A stretch of 20,392 nt of DNA from CAUTNH01 sp963543845 (GTDB lineage: Bacteria > Bacillota_I > Bacilli_A > Acholeplasmatales > Acholeplasmataceae), in assembly GCA_963543845.1 (NCBI GenBank), contig CAUUCL010000018.1:1-20392 (forward strand), given 5' to 3'. Every line of letters begins with the position of its first letter. Position 1 is the stretch's first letter. A program made the translations under genes and the position numbers. The notes beneath the pieces were generated by a model. The model worked only from the letters and a program-made list of their open reading frames with translations. It was not told the origin of the DNA and did no database searches. This document shows positions 1-7,065 of this stretch, one piece after another.

Positions 1-18
1 ATATATATATATATATAT
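1..18. repeat. (AT)9 dinucleotide run at the window edge
   Basis: Nine consecutive AT units open the window. Nothing upstream is visible, so the run may extend further. It is probably simple low-complexity intergenic DNA. Positions 19-58, between it and the RNase P promoter, show no gene or recognisable signal. Confidence 0.8.
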
Positions 19-59
19 TGCAAGGGAAGTGCTCAAAATATTAGATTATGATTTATTTA

Positions 60-68
60 TGGTAAAAT
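60..68 (+). promoter_or_regulatory. Extended -10 promoter of rnpB
   Basis: TGG followed by TAAAAT (63-68) makes an extended -10 element (TGn plus hexamer). It lies 4 bases before the 5' strand of the P1 helix of RNase P RNA at 73, the expected distance for transcription to start at or near the mature 5' end. No good -35 box is visible at 16-18 bases upstream, which fits an extended -10 promoter. Confidence 0.55.
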
Positions 69-72
69 AATT

Positions 73-415
73 ATGTTAATGGAAGGTGACTGAGCAATTT
101 TTATTGTTAGGAAAGTCCAAGCTAGCACTTGCTGAGATGCAGGTAGTGTTTGTGCCTAGGGAAAAAATAACCTAGGGGATAAAGAAATTTATTACGGCGA
201 ACTAATTGCCCTACGGGTAAAAGGTTTATAAAGTGCCACAGAGACGAGTTAGTAAGTAATTACTAAGTGAAACGCGGTAAACCCCTCAAGCTAGCAACTC
301 AAATTATGGTAGAGGCATGCTCTTTAACTAAATGAAGTTAAATAGTAAACGCAAGTTAGATAAATAGTCACACTTAATTTATTAAGAACAGAACTTGGCT
401 TATGCACATTAACAT
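73..415 (+). ncRNA. rnpB: RNase P RNA (type B, Bacillus-like)
   Basis: This is the catalytic RNA of ribonuclease P, which trims the 5' leader of pre-tRNA. The ends are set by a perfect 9-bp P1 helix, 73-81 with 407-415. Recognisable conserved blocks in order are GGAAAGTCC (110-118), GCTGAGATGC (131-140), the GTGCCTAGG stretch (152-160), AGTGCCACAGAGACGAG (232-248), GAAACGCGGTAAACCCC (269-285, the L15 region that contacts the tRNA CCA end) and the 3' ACAGAACTTGGCTTATG (388-404). Sequence and order match Bacillus subtilis RNase P RNA as I remember it, making it type B. At about 343 nt it is shorter than the roughly 400 nt of B. subtilis, so some peripheral helices are reduced. It has its own promoter and terminator. 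Confidence 0.95.
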
Positions 416-420
416 TTTTA

Positions 421-446
421 AATAGCGTAAAGACGCTATTTTTTTT
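421..446 (+). terminator. Intrinsic terminator of rnpB
   Basis: A perfect 8-bp stem (421-428 with 433-440) encloses an AAAG loop, and the T run reaches 446. It lies 5 bases after the P1 helix of RNase P RNA. Only 21 bases separate it from the next start codon, so the following operon needs its own promoter or read-through. Confidence 0.9.
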
Positions 447-455
447 ATTTTTATA

Positions 456-461
456 TATAAT
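456..461 (+). promoter_or_regulatory. -10 box six bases before the first glp gene; predicts a leaderless mRNA
   Basis: A perfect TATAAT is followed by six bases (ATAACT) and then the ATG at 468. Initiation about 7 bases after the -10 would place the 5' end on the A of the start codon. No Shine-Dalgarno sequence exists between the terminator T run and the ATG. The -35 position would fall inside the rnpB terminator stem and does not match consensus. The promoter call is inference from spacing. Confidence 0.5.
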
Positions 462-467
462 ATAACT

Positions 468-1901
468 ATGGTATATGATGTAATTATTATTGGATCTGGA
501 ATAAGCGGAGCAAGTTGCGCTTATTATATATCCGAGTACAATTTAAAATGTTTAGTCTTAGAAAAAAATGGTGAGCTTGCAAGCGGAACAACAAAAGCAA
601 ACTCTGCTATTATGCACGCTGGATATGACCCTGTTTATGGTAGCCTTAAAGCAAAATATAATATTCTTGGACAAAAACTTTTAAAAGATGTCTTAAAAAG
701 GCTTGATGTTCCATATAGAATGAATGGCTCATTTGTTCTTGATTTTGATAATTCTCCAAAGCTTGATGAGCTTTATCAAAGAGGAATAAAAAATGGAGTT
801 AAGAATTTAAGAATAGTTGATAGAAATTTTATTCTAAGAAAAAATCCTTTAATAAATAAGAATGTTAAAAGAGCACTGTATGCAAAAACTGCTGGTGTTA
901 TTGATCCATTTTTATTTAATATTAAAATGTGTGAAAATGCTAAACTTAATGGTTGTGAGTTTTTATTTAATAAAGATGTTACCGAGATTAAAAAAGAGGG
1001 AAACAATTTTATAGTAAAAGCAAAAGATAGCTGTTTTACTACTAAATCTATTATAAATGCTGCAGGGCTATATTCAGATTTTATAAATAATTTGGTATCA
1101 AGTAAAAAATATAATATTATTCCTGTAAAAGGTGAGTATTATCTTCTTGATAAAAGTGAAAAAAGCCTAACAGAAAACACTCTTTTTCAGCTTCCAACAA
1201 ATAAAGGAAAAGGTATTCTTATTACAAAAACAACAGATGGAAATATCCTAGTTGGACCAAATGCCATAAAAGTAGATAATAAAGACGATAACTCAATAGG
1301 TATTTCATCAATTAAAGAAATGTTTGAAAAAGCTAAAAATACTATACCATCTCTTACCTTAAAAAATGTAATAACTACTTTTGCTGGTGTTAGAGCAACC
1401 CTTGAAGGTGAAAGTGATTTTATTATTGGTGAGGCACCTGATGTTAAAAACTTTTACAATCTTTTAGGAATTGACTCCCCAGGTCTTTCGTCATGCCTTG
1501 GATATTCTAGTGAGATTGTAAAACTAATTAGTAAAAATTTAAATCTTAAAAAGAAAACTAAAAAAGAAATTAAATGTCTTACCTGCTCACAAAAACATTT
1601 TAACCTTTTATCTAATTATGAAAGAAAAGAGTTAATTTTTAAAAATAAGGAATATGGGCAAATTATATGCAACTGTGAAAAAGTATCGCTTGCTGAGATT
1701 AAAAATGCCATCAACTCACAAATTCCTGCTCAAACCCTTGATGAGATAAAACACAGAACCAGAGCAGGTGCTGGAAGATGCCAATCTGGATTTTGCCAAA
1801 ATGATATCGTAAAAATTATTGCAAAAGAACTTGGGATATCTCCTTTAGAAGTTACAAAAAAAGGAGGTAAGTCTTTTATTTTAAAAGATAAAACAAAATG
1901 A
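468..1901 (+). CDS. GlpA-like FAD-dependent dehydrogenase with C-terminal [2Fe-2S] domain
   Basis: This 477-aa flavoprotein is of the DAO/glycerol-3-phosphate dehydrogenase type. It most likely oxidises glycerol-3-phosphate to dihydroxyacetone phosphate, although L-2-hydroxyglutarate or another hydroxy-acid is possible. An N-terminal Rossmann FAD motif GSGISG is at residues 9-14, with the acidic E at the end of the second strand (LVLEK). The C-terminus is a BFD-like domain with C401-x-C403 and C438-x4-C443, as in bacterial GlpA. ATG 468 is the only sensible start, because the FAD motif begins at once and an in-frame stop lies upstream at 423-425. No Shine-Dalgarno sequence precedes it. The stop TGA overlaps the next ATG by 4 bases. 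Membership of a three-gene cluster with a second flavoprotein and DUF1667 supports the dehydrogenase-complex assignment. The family is clear; the substrate is less certain. Confidence 0.85.
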   Translation: MVYDVIIIGSGISGASCAYYISEYNLKCLVLEKNGELASGTTKANSAIMHAGYDPVYGSLKAKYNILGQKLLKDVLKRLDVPYRMNGSFVLDFDNSPKLDELYQRGIKNGVKNLRIVDRNFILRKNPLINKNVKRALYAKTAGVIDPFLFNIKMCENAKLNGCEFLFNKDVTEIKKEGNNFIVKAKDSCFTTKSIINAAGLYSDFINNLVSSKKYNIIPVKGEYYLLDKSEKSLTENTLFQLPTNKGKGILITKTTDGNILVGPNAIKVDNKDDNSIGISSIKEMFEKAKNTIPSLTLKNVITTFAGVRATLEGESDFIIGEAPDVKNFYNLLGIDSPGLSSCLGYSSEIVKLISKNLNLKKKTKKEIKCLTCSQKHFNLLSNYERKELIFKNKEYGQIICNCEKVSLAEIKNAINSQIPAQTLDEIKHRTRAGAGRCQSGFCQNDIVKIIAKELGISPLEVTKKGGKSFILKDKTK

Positions 1902-3142
1902 AAGAATATGACGTTATTATAATTGGAGCAGGTCCTGCAGGACTTGCAGCAGCCATTGGTGCTGCTAAGGAAGGCGGAAATATCCTCCTAATTGAAAGAG
2001 GCAAATGCCTAGGTGGAGTTTTAAATCAATGCATCCATCCTGGATTTGGAACTAAAAAATTCAAAGAAGAGTTAACAGGTCCTGAGTATGCCGAAAGGTA
2101 TATAAATGAATTAAATAATTATAAAAATATTAAAACCCTTCTTAAAACTACTGTTTTAAATATAAATAGTAAAAATATGGAAATAACTTATTTAAATTCT
2201 GACGGAATTACAAAAACAAAAACTAAAGCAATCATCTTTTCAACGGGCTGTCTTGAAAGAAGTCAAGGTAATATTAAACTTCCAAGCAAAAGGCAATCAG
2301 GAATAATGACGGCTGGTATTGCTCAAAAATATGTGAATTTAATGGGTTATCTTCCTGGAAAAGAGATTGTTATTTTAGGTAGTGGTGATATTGGACTTAT
2401 TATGGCAAGAAGACTTCATCTAGAAGGGGCTAATGTAAAAATGGTTCTTGAGATAATGCCAGAATCAAGCGGTCTAAAAAGAAATATCGTTCAGTGTCTT
2501 GATGATTTTAATATACCTTTAAAATTATCTCATACCGTATTTGATGTTGTTGGAAGCGAGAGAGTTGAAGGAATATACTACGGAATGGTAGATGAGAATT
2601 TAAATCCTATCCTTGAGACAAAAGAATTTGTTAAATGCGATACTCTTATCTTATCTGTCGGATTAGTTCCATATAATATTTTGCTCGAAAATTTAAAAAT
2701 GGAATTTAATCCCAAAACACGATCTCCGTATGTAAATCAGTTTTATGAAACTAAATATAACAATATTTATGTATGTGGTAACTCTCTTCATGTAAATGAT
2801 TTAGTAGATAATGTTTCAAGTGAGTCGGAATTGGCTGGGAAATTTTCTATTTTAAATTTAAAAAATAATCATGTAAGAAAAAATATCGAAATATCTCTTA
2901 ATGGAAATATTTTATATATAATGCCATCGATGATTGATTTAAGTAATATTATAGATAAAATTACATTCTCATTTAGAGCATTTAAAAAAGTAGAAAAAGC
3001 TAAATTCATAATTAAAACAAATGATAAAATTATATTTGAGCGAGAAGTTAAAAATTTAATTCCTAGTGAAATTAAAAATATAATTGTTTCAAAAAGATAT
3101 CTTGATAATTTAGAAAATGATATATTAGTGGAGGTTATATGA
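1898..3142 (+). CDS. FAD/NAD(P)-binding oxidoreductase, partner of the GlpA-like subunit
   Basis: This 414-aa protein is of the pyridine nucleotide-disulphide oxidoreductase class. FAD motif GAGPAG is at residues 10-15. A family-typical segment (LGGVLNQCIHPGFG) follows near residue 40, and the second nucleotide-binding motif GSGDIG lies near residue 161. Such proteins are commonly encoded between a GlpA-like dehydrogenase and a DUF1667 protein, and I infer that it passes electrons from the [2Fe-2S] partner to NAD(P)+ or another carrier. The last 100 residues are outside the two nucleotide-binding folds and I cannot assign them. The gene starts inside the stop of its predecessor (ATGA). A GGAGG about 31 bases upstream is too far to serve directly, so translational coupling is likely. 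It overlaps the next gene by 4 bases. Confidence 0.85.
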   Translation: MKEYDVIIIGAGPAGLAAAIGAAKEGGNILLIERGKCLGGVLNQCIHPGFGTKKFKEELTGPEYAERYINELNNYKNIKTLLKTTVLNINSKNMEITYLNSDGITKTKTKAIIFSTGCLERSQGNIKLPSKRQSGIMTAGIAQKYVNLMGYLPGKEIVILGSGDIGLIMARRLHLEGANVKMVLEIMPESSGLKRNIVQCLDDFNIPLKLSHTVFDVVGSERVEGIYYGMVDENLNPILETKEFVKCDTLILSVGLVPYNILLENLKMEFNPKTRSPYVNQFYETKYNNIYVCGNSLHVNDLVDNVSSESELAGKFSILNLKNNHVRKNIEISLNGNILYIMPSMIDLSNIIDKITFSFRAFKKVEKAKFIIKTNDKIIFEREVKNLIPSEIKNIIVSKRYLDNLENDILVEVI

Positions 3143-3495
3143 TAAAACTTACATGCATAAAATGTCCTGTTGGATGTGAACTTGAGGTAAATAAAGATGA
3201 AAATAACAGCCCTAAAATTACAGGATATATGTGTCCTCTTGGAATAAAATTTGCAACTCAGGAAATAATAGAGCCAAAGAGAGTTCTCACAACAACTGTA
3301 AAAGCAGATAATAATATTTTAGTTCCCGTTAAATCATCAGATGAGATAACACTTAAAAATTTTAAAAAGGCAATGAATGAGATAAATAAAATTACCGTTA
3401 AACTTCCAATTAAACTAGGAGATATTATAATTAGTAATATCCTTGGTGAAAATTGTGATATAGTTGCAACCAAATCTATTAATAAAGGAGAATAA
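3139..3495 (+). CDS. DUF1667 four-cysteine protein
   Basis: This 118-aa protein has an N-terminal cysteine cluster C6-x2-C9-x3-C13 and a fourth cysteine at C32, within the pattern (T)CIKCPVGCEL...GYMCPLG. This is the hallmark of DUF1667 proteins found next to GlpA-like dehydrogenases. The spacing resembles the N-terminal iron-sulphur site of molybdopterin oxidoreductases, so a [4Fe-4S] cluster or zinc is likely; this is inference. The remaining 85 residues look like a compact mixed alpha/beta domain. A strong GGAGG (3130-3134) sits 4 bases before the ATG. No GlpC membrane anchor is encoded nearby, so this small protein may be the electron-transfer subunit. Confidence 0.85.
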   Translation: MIKLTCIKCPVGCELEVNKDENNSPKITGYMCPLGIKFATQEIIEPKRVLTTTVKADNNILVPVKSSDEITLKNFKKAMNEINKITVKLPIKLGDIIISNILGENCDIVATKSINKGE

Positions 3496-3497
3496 AC

Positions 3498-4145
3498 ATG
3501 AAAATAAATAAGAATCTAAAACTAATTACTACATTAGGTAATACTAAGGTATATATTCACAAAAATGCCAACTTTTTATACTATACTGATTTTAATCAAT
3601 TAGAAGATGGATCAGATTTATGTGTTTCAGCAGTTTTTCAAGAATTAAACCCTGATGTAGTTAAACTTTTAGTAGGCTATCTTGAACTTAATAAAAAAAT
3701 AGAGAAATCTGGTGAATACGATTATAATGATTTCAAGAAATTTAAATTAGAAGATTTTGAAAAAATAAACGAAAATTCAAGATTCGTAATTGAGCAGTAT
3801 CAAAAAAATGGCTACCTTGATAATGTCGAGGTGAGAAAACCAAATGACTGGAAAGATTTACCTAAATTTATCCAAGAGTATATAAAACTTGAAAAAGCTT
3901 ATATACTATCAAAGGTAGAAATGGATCAAGATATATATAAATATGTTATATACTTTATCCAAGATGGATATTTAAAAATAGTAAATTTTATAGTCTATAG
4001 CATTTACGAAAACGATATAAAAGAAGATCATTTATATAAGCAAACAATTGCCATAATAAACCCTCAAATAGCGATAGAGACTATTCAATTATTCTTAGAT
4101 AATATGGAAGAAACACCAGGTGATTTAGATATTAGTTATGCTTAA
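3498..4145 (+). CDS. Uncharacterised 215-aa cytosolic protein, last gene of the glp-like operon
   Basis: I do not recognise this protein. It has no signal peptide, membrane segment, cysteine cluster or nucleotide-binding motif. The N-terminal third is predicted strand-rich and includes its only cysteine (LCVSAVF). A charged Lys/Glu/Asp middle follows, and the C-terminal tail (MEETPGDLDISYA) is acidic. Start ATG 3498 has an excellent AAGGAG (3485-3490) 7 bases upstream. It lies 2 bases after the DUF1667 stop codon, so it is co-transcribed with the dehydrogenase genes. Its stop overlaps the base of the terminator hairpin. A role linked to the dehydrogenase is possible, but nothing in the sequence shows it. 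Confidence 0.8.
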   Translation: MKINKNLKLITTLGNTKVYIHKNANFLYYTDFNQLEDGSDLCVSAVFQELNPDVVKLLVGYLELNKKIEKSGEYDYNDFKKFKLEDFEKINENSRFVIEQYQKNGYLDNVEVRKPNDWKDLPKFIQEYIKLEKAYILSKVEMDQDIYKYVIYFIQDGYLKIVNFIVYSIYENDIKEDHLYKQTIAIINPQIAIETIQLFLDNMEETPGDLDISYA

Positions 4146-4179
4146 AAAATAGCTTTTGCTTTTTGCAAAAGCTATTTTT
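4145..4179. terminator. Bidirectional terminator between convergent operons
   Basis: A perfect 15-bp stem (4145-4159 with 4165-4179) has a five-T loop. It is A-rich on the left and T-rich on the right, so it gives a hairpin followed by U on either strand. It overlaps the stop codons of the plus-strand 215-aa gene and the minus-strand membrane protein gene, and serves both operons. Confidence 0.92.
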
Positions 4180-4864
4180 AATACTTGATATCTTCAAAGT
4201 TTGACTTTAAGGTATATACTGAAAATAAAATTATAAAGTAAAAGATAAGATATAAATATCCACTATATGTCTCATATATTGGACTATTTGATATTGGAAT
4301 TAGATACTTATAAAAAGATATTAAATCATTGTAATCTGAATATATAATTCCTAAAATTGTAAAAAGTGGGACAATTAAAAAAGTAAAAGTTCGATTATCG
4401 CTTCTAATAAAAATTAGCAAAATAAATATAAATAAGATAAAATCAATCATCGGTTTAAAAAGGCTTAGTAAAATGTTTAAATCTAAATTAAAATGTCTTA
4501 CAAACGAGATTGACATTATAATATTTGATATTATCATTATTAGATAAAAGTAAAATGTAAATAAAATAAAAAATAATAGCTTATATAAAAAATATTTAAA
4601 ACGTCCTGTGCTTACAATTTTAGGAATGTGTAGACTATTATTATGATCATAGATTAAAACTGATAGAAATAAAAACATAAGTATTTTATTTACAAAGATT
4701 ATCTTTTTAAAATATTCGTTAAAATCTAGCATAAACAAATCATCTACACTACTACTGTCAGATTTTAAAAATAAAATAGAAATTCCAATTTGTAAAAATA
4801 AAATGAAAATTGCAATTATTCTAATTTTTAAATTTACAAAATGCATTTTAAAATATTTAATCAT
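4178..4864 (-). CDS. ABC-2-like multi-spanning membrane protein
   Basis: This 228-aa, very hydrophobic protein has about six predicted transmembrane segments, roughly residues 14-33, 55-75, 90-115, 135-152, 160-175 and 203-220. It has the size and layout of a short ABC-2 type permease. The start ATG overlaps the ATPase stop (ATGA) and uses a GAGG inside the end of the ATPase gene, so the two are translationally coupled. It most likely forms the membrane channel for the ATPase encoded just upstream. The substrate is unknown; the operon context suggests the secreted protein, a peptide, or self-protection against it. No family-specific motif is visible, so the permease call rests on topology and context. 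Confidence 0.75.
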   Translation of the reverse strand: MIKYFKMHFVNLKIRIIAIFILFLQIGISILFLKSDSSSVDDLFMLDFNEYFKKIIFVNKILMFLFLSVLIYDHNNSLHIPKIVSTGRFKYFLYKLLFFILFTFYFYLIMIISNIIMSISFVRHFNLDLNILLSLFKPMIDFILFIFILLIFIRSDNRTFTFLIVPLFTILGIIYSDYNDLISFYKYLIPISNSPIYETYSGYLYLIFYFIILFSVYTLKSNFEDIKY

Positions 4865-5427
4865 AAAAAAACCTCACGAGGATTTAACTTTTTAAAATAC
4901 TTTTGATTATGACTTGATACTAAAAATGCGCTGCCATTTATTTTTTCTTTTTCTATTTTTTTAATTACTATTTTAATCATATCTTTATCAAGAGCTGTTA
5001 ATGGCTCATCAAGGATATAAAGATCACTTGGAAAAGATAATGTCTTTAAAATAGATAGTTTTTGTTTATTTCCTTTTGAAAGTTTTGATATTTTAATATT
5101 TTCAGGTATATTTAAACTATTAAAAAATTCTCTATCAAAACTTTCAAAATAATCCATCTTAAAATCATCAATATAATTTTTAACTAGCATATAATCAGGA
5201 AGTTTTACCTTTTCTGGCAAGTAGCTTATTTTTAAATTATCATGATATAATACTTTTCCTTTACTTGGATATATTAAATTTAAAATAAGTTTTATAAGTG
5301 TAGTTTTTCCAGAGCCATTTAAGCCACTTAAAATAATCACATCGCCTTTATTTATTTCTAGGTTAAATACTTTATCCTTTAAATATTTTTTGCTAACATT
5401 TTCAATTTTTACTAAATATGGCTTCAT
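4861..5427 (-). CDS. ABC transporter ATP-binding protein
   Basis: This 188-aa nucleotide-binding domain is complete: Walker A GLNGSGKT (35-42), a YLPE segment at 69-72 where a Q-loop would lie, signature LSKGN (116-120), Walker B LYILDEP (136-142), D-loop ALD (145-147) and H-loop H173. The divergent signature and short length resemble ATPases of the ABC-2/CcmA group, which act in drug, bacteriocin or immunity transport. The C-terminus stops soon after the H-loop, shorter than the usual 220-300 residues. Start ATG 5427 lies 26 bases inside the preceding gene, with AGAGGTGA 8 bases upstream. It should energise the membrane protein that follows. Confidence 0.93.
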   Translation of the reverse strand: MKPYLVKIENVSKKYLKDKVFNLEINKGDVIILSGLNGSGKTTLIKLILNLIYPSKGKVLYHDNLKISYLPEKVKLPDYMLVKNYIDDFKMDYFESFDREFFNSLNIPENIKISKLSKGNKQKLSILKTLSFPSDLYILDEPLTALDKDMIKIVIKKIEKEKINGSAFLVSSHNQKYFKKLNPREVFL

Positions 5428-6265
5428 TTACTAAATCACCTCTACATAATAGCTGATCAGCAAATACTCCACTAAAAATCTCAGTCTCTGATAAATTTCT
5501 TCTAAATATCTCGCTTGTTGATGTATCTTTAAACTCAATTATTAAAGGGACTTTTTGCAGAAAATAATCTTCTTTTACAACTTTTAAAATTATTGAATTT
5601 TCATCATTTTCTTTAACTTGCTCATAATCTAATTTTTTTAAATCTCCATCAAATGAATAGTAGATGTTTTCTACTTTACAATTATCTTCTAAATCATAAA
5701 TAAGTTTTATCTCATTAGGTCTATAAATTAGTGAAAGACTTCCCTCATGATAGGATAATACTTTATTTTGCTTTAATAAAAATCTTTTATCAGTATTAAA
5801 GTTGTCTACTTTTATAATTGAGAGTTTGCCGATTGAAAAGGTATATCTATTTTTATTTTTTAAATTAAAAACAATATTAGCATTTTCTAAATATAAATTA
5901 TCACTAAATCCACCTAAATCAAATACGTAAGTTTTTCTGTAGAAGGATTGATTGTTATAATTTTCCTTATTAGTCTTGTTTTTATTTATATCTAAAAGAG
6001 TAATTTCTTTTTCATAGGCTTTATCTTTTAAGTATATATTTTCTATGTTTTCTTTTTTATCTAAAATAGAGTTAAAACTATCCTCATAAATATATTGATT
6101 TAGCAAAAACTTTTCATTATTTAATATATTATACTCAGTTTTAGATACTAAAAATTTTGTATTTAAGGGCTTTTTTGTTGTAAAAATTACAACTAAAATA
6201 ATAAAAGTTGAAATAACTATTGCAGGAATAAATATTGAAAGTATAATTTTTGTTTTAGCTCTCAT
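5402..6265 (-). CDS. Membrane-anchored extracytoplasmic protein of unknown function (ABC operon)
   Basis: This 287-aa protein has one N-terminal transmembrane segment (about residues 7-29), preceded by basic residues and followed by TTKK. That topology places about 255 residues outside the cell. There is no lipobox and no signal-peptidase site that I can see. The outer domain is rich in Asn, Lys, Tyr and short beta strands. I do not recognise it. The gene overlaps the secreted-protein gene by 11 bases and the ATPase gene by 26. AGGA lies 8 bases before the ATG. A role as accessory subunit (substrate capture or chaperone) of the ABC transporter, or as receptor/immunity protein for the secreted product, is inferred only from the operon. 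Confidence 0.8.
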   Translation of the reverse strand: MRAKTKIILSIFIPAIVISTFIILVVIFTTKKPLNTKFLVSKTEYNILNNEKFLLNQYIYEDSFNSILDKKENIENIYLKDKAYEKEITLLDINKNKTNKENYNNQSFYRKTYVFDLGGFSDNLYLENANIVFNLKNKNRYTFSIGKLSIIKVDNFNTDKRFLLKQNKVLSYHEGSLSLIYRPNEIKLIYDLEDNCKVENIYYSFDGDLKKLDYEQVKENDENSIILKVVKEDYFLQKVPLIIEFKDTSTSEIFRRNLSETEIFSGVFADQLLCRGDLVNEAIFSKN

Positions 6266-6938
6266 ATGCTTTTTCCTTTAATATTTGCTCATAATAACTA
6301 TTTACAACACAATACTCAAAAACTCCACTATGTGCTCTTACCCAAAATATATAAGATGCAACTGCTCCATTTACAACTGTTCCAACTCCTTCAATACTGT
6401 GAGTTAGCTTTACTCCTGGCTCAATTGTGATTTTGGTTTTTTGATTTTTCACTCTCTCAATATCAATCGTCTGCTCATAACTTAGTGAAAAACTTTTATT
6501 TATTCCGCCAGAAAAACCTTTTGGTGTTGCTTTTAAATCATATTTACCACTTCTTCCGAATGTAAAAAAGTGCTTTCTATGATATCTATCTTTTATCTCA
6601 ATTTCTTGGACAGTTTCCTTATATCCAAGGTTTAAATGAGTAAATAATGTCTGATATCTAAATGATACTTTTGCAGTATTTAAACCATGTACCCTCATTC
6701 CAAACATCTTTCTTTTCATGACATGCTTTAGCGCTAAATCATATAGCTGATCATTTGTATAATATGATAATAAATGTCCATTTGAAACTTTATTTATTCT
6801 TTCAAAATTTACACCTATATCAGTTTTTATTGTTTTCTTTCCATCAAACACGCTAAGTGCTGATACACTATCTGGAACTAATACCATAGCTAAAATTAGC
6901 ACAAAAGCAAAAAGAATACTTATTAGTGTTTTTTTCAT
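6255..6938 (-). CDS. Secreted basic protein of unknown function, first gene of the ABC operon
   Basis: This 227-aa protein has a clear Sec signal peptide: KK at residues 2-3, a hydrophobic core at about 5-22, and a VSA site predicting cleavage after A27. The mature protein of about 200 residues is rich in Lys, Arg, His and aromatic residues. It has a single cysteine near the C-terminus and many alternating polar/hydrophobic stretches (for example FSLSYEQTIDIE), suggesting beta structure. There is no sorting motif, lipobox or second membrane helix, so it should be released or bind the surface through charge. A strong AGGAGGAGAT lies just before ATG 6938. I do not recognise the family. A secreted toxin or bacteriocin, a surface binder, or the cargo of the downstream ABC transporter are possibilities, none proven. 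Confidence 0.82.
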   Translation of the reverse strand: MKKTLISILFAFVLILAMVLVPDSVSALSVFDGKKTIKTDIGVNFERINKVSNGHLLSYYTNDQLYDLALKHVMKRKMFGMRVHGLNTAKVSFRYQTLFTHLNLGYKETVQEIEIKDRYHRKHFFTFGRSGKYDLKATPKGFSGGINKSFSLSYEQTIDIERVKNQKTKITIEPGVKLTHSIEGVGTVVNGAVASYIFWVRAHSGVFEYCVVNSYYEQILKEKAYES

Positions 6939-6990
6939 TTTATCTCCTCCTAATAAAATAATAAAAAAAAATTAAAATTTTACTTTTTTA

Positions 6991-7020
6991 AAAAAATAAA
7001 CCCGCTAGTTTTTAGCAGGT
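6991..7020 (-). terminator. Hairpin with U-rich tail upstream of the ABC operon
   Basis: On the minus strand, ACCTGCTA (7020-7013) pairs with TAGCGGGT (7007-7000), including one G-U pair, and a T-rich stretch follows. On the plus strand the same position would be a C-A mismatch, so the hairpin is oriented for the minus strand. It is either a second terminator for the rpmG operon or an attenuator in a leader of the downstream ABC operon. Confidence 0.6.
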
Positions 7021-7035
7021 CAAATTTTATTTCGA

Positions 7036-7065
7036 GATAAAAATAAAAAGGCTTAAAGCCTTTTT
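7036..7065 (-). terminator. Intrinsic terminator of the rpmG operon
   Basis: An 8-bp stem AAAAAGGC/GCCTTTTT (7058-7065 with 7045-7052), extendable by one pair, is followed by further T residues on the minus strand. It overlaps the stop codon of the metallo-beta-lactamase-like gene. Confidence 0.85.

Noticed and set aside
776..1006. Minus-strand open frame inside the GlpA-like gene
   Set aside because: It is a shadow of a well-supported FAD protein and has no family features of its own.
4857..4875. Possible frameshift at the seven-T run joining the ATPase and membrane protein genes
   Set aside because: Both genes have complete ends, the downstream gene has its own GAGG and ATG, and an ATGA overlap is ordinary.
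4178..6938. Assignment of the ABC operon to the lactococcin 972 family
   Set aside because: The secreted protein is about twice the usual size, and the large multi-spanning partner of that family is replaced by two smaller unrelated-looking proteins. Only the layout is similar.
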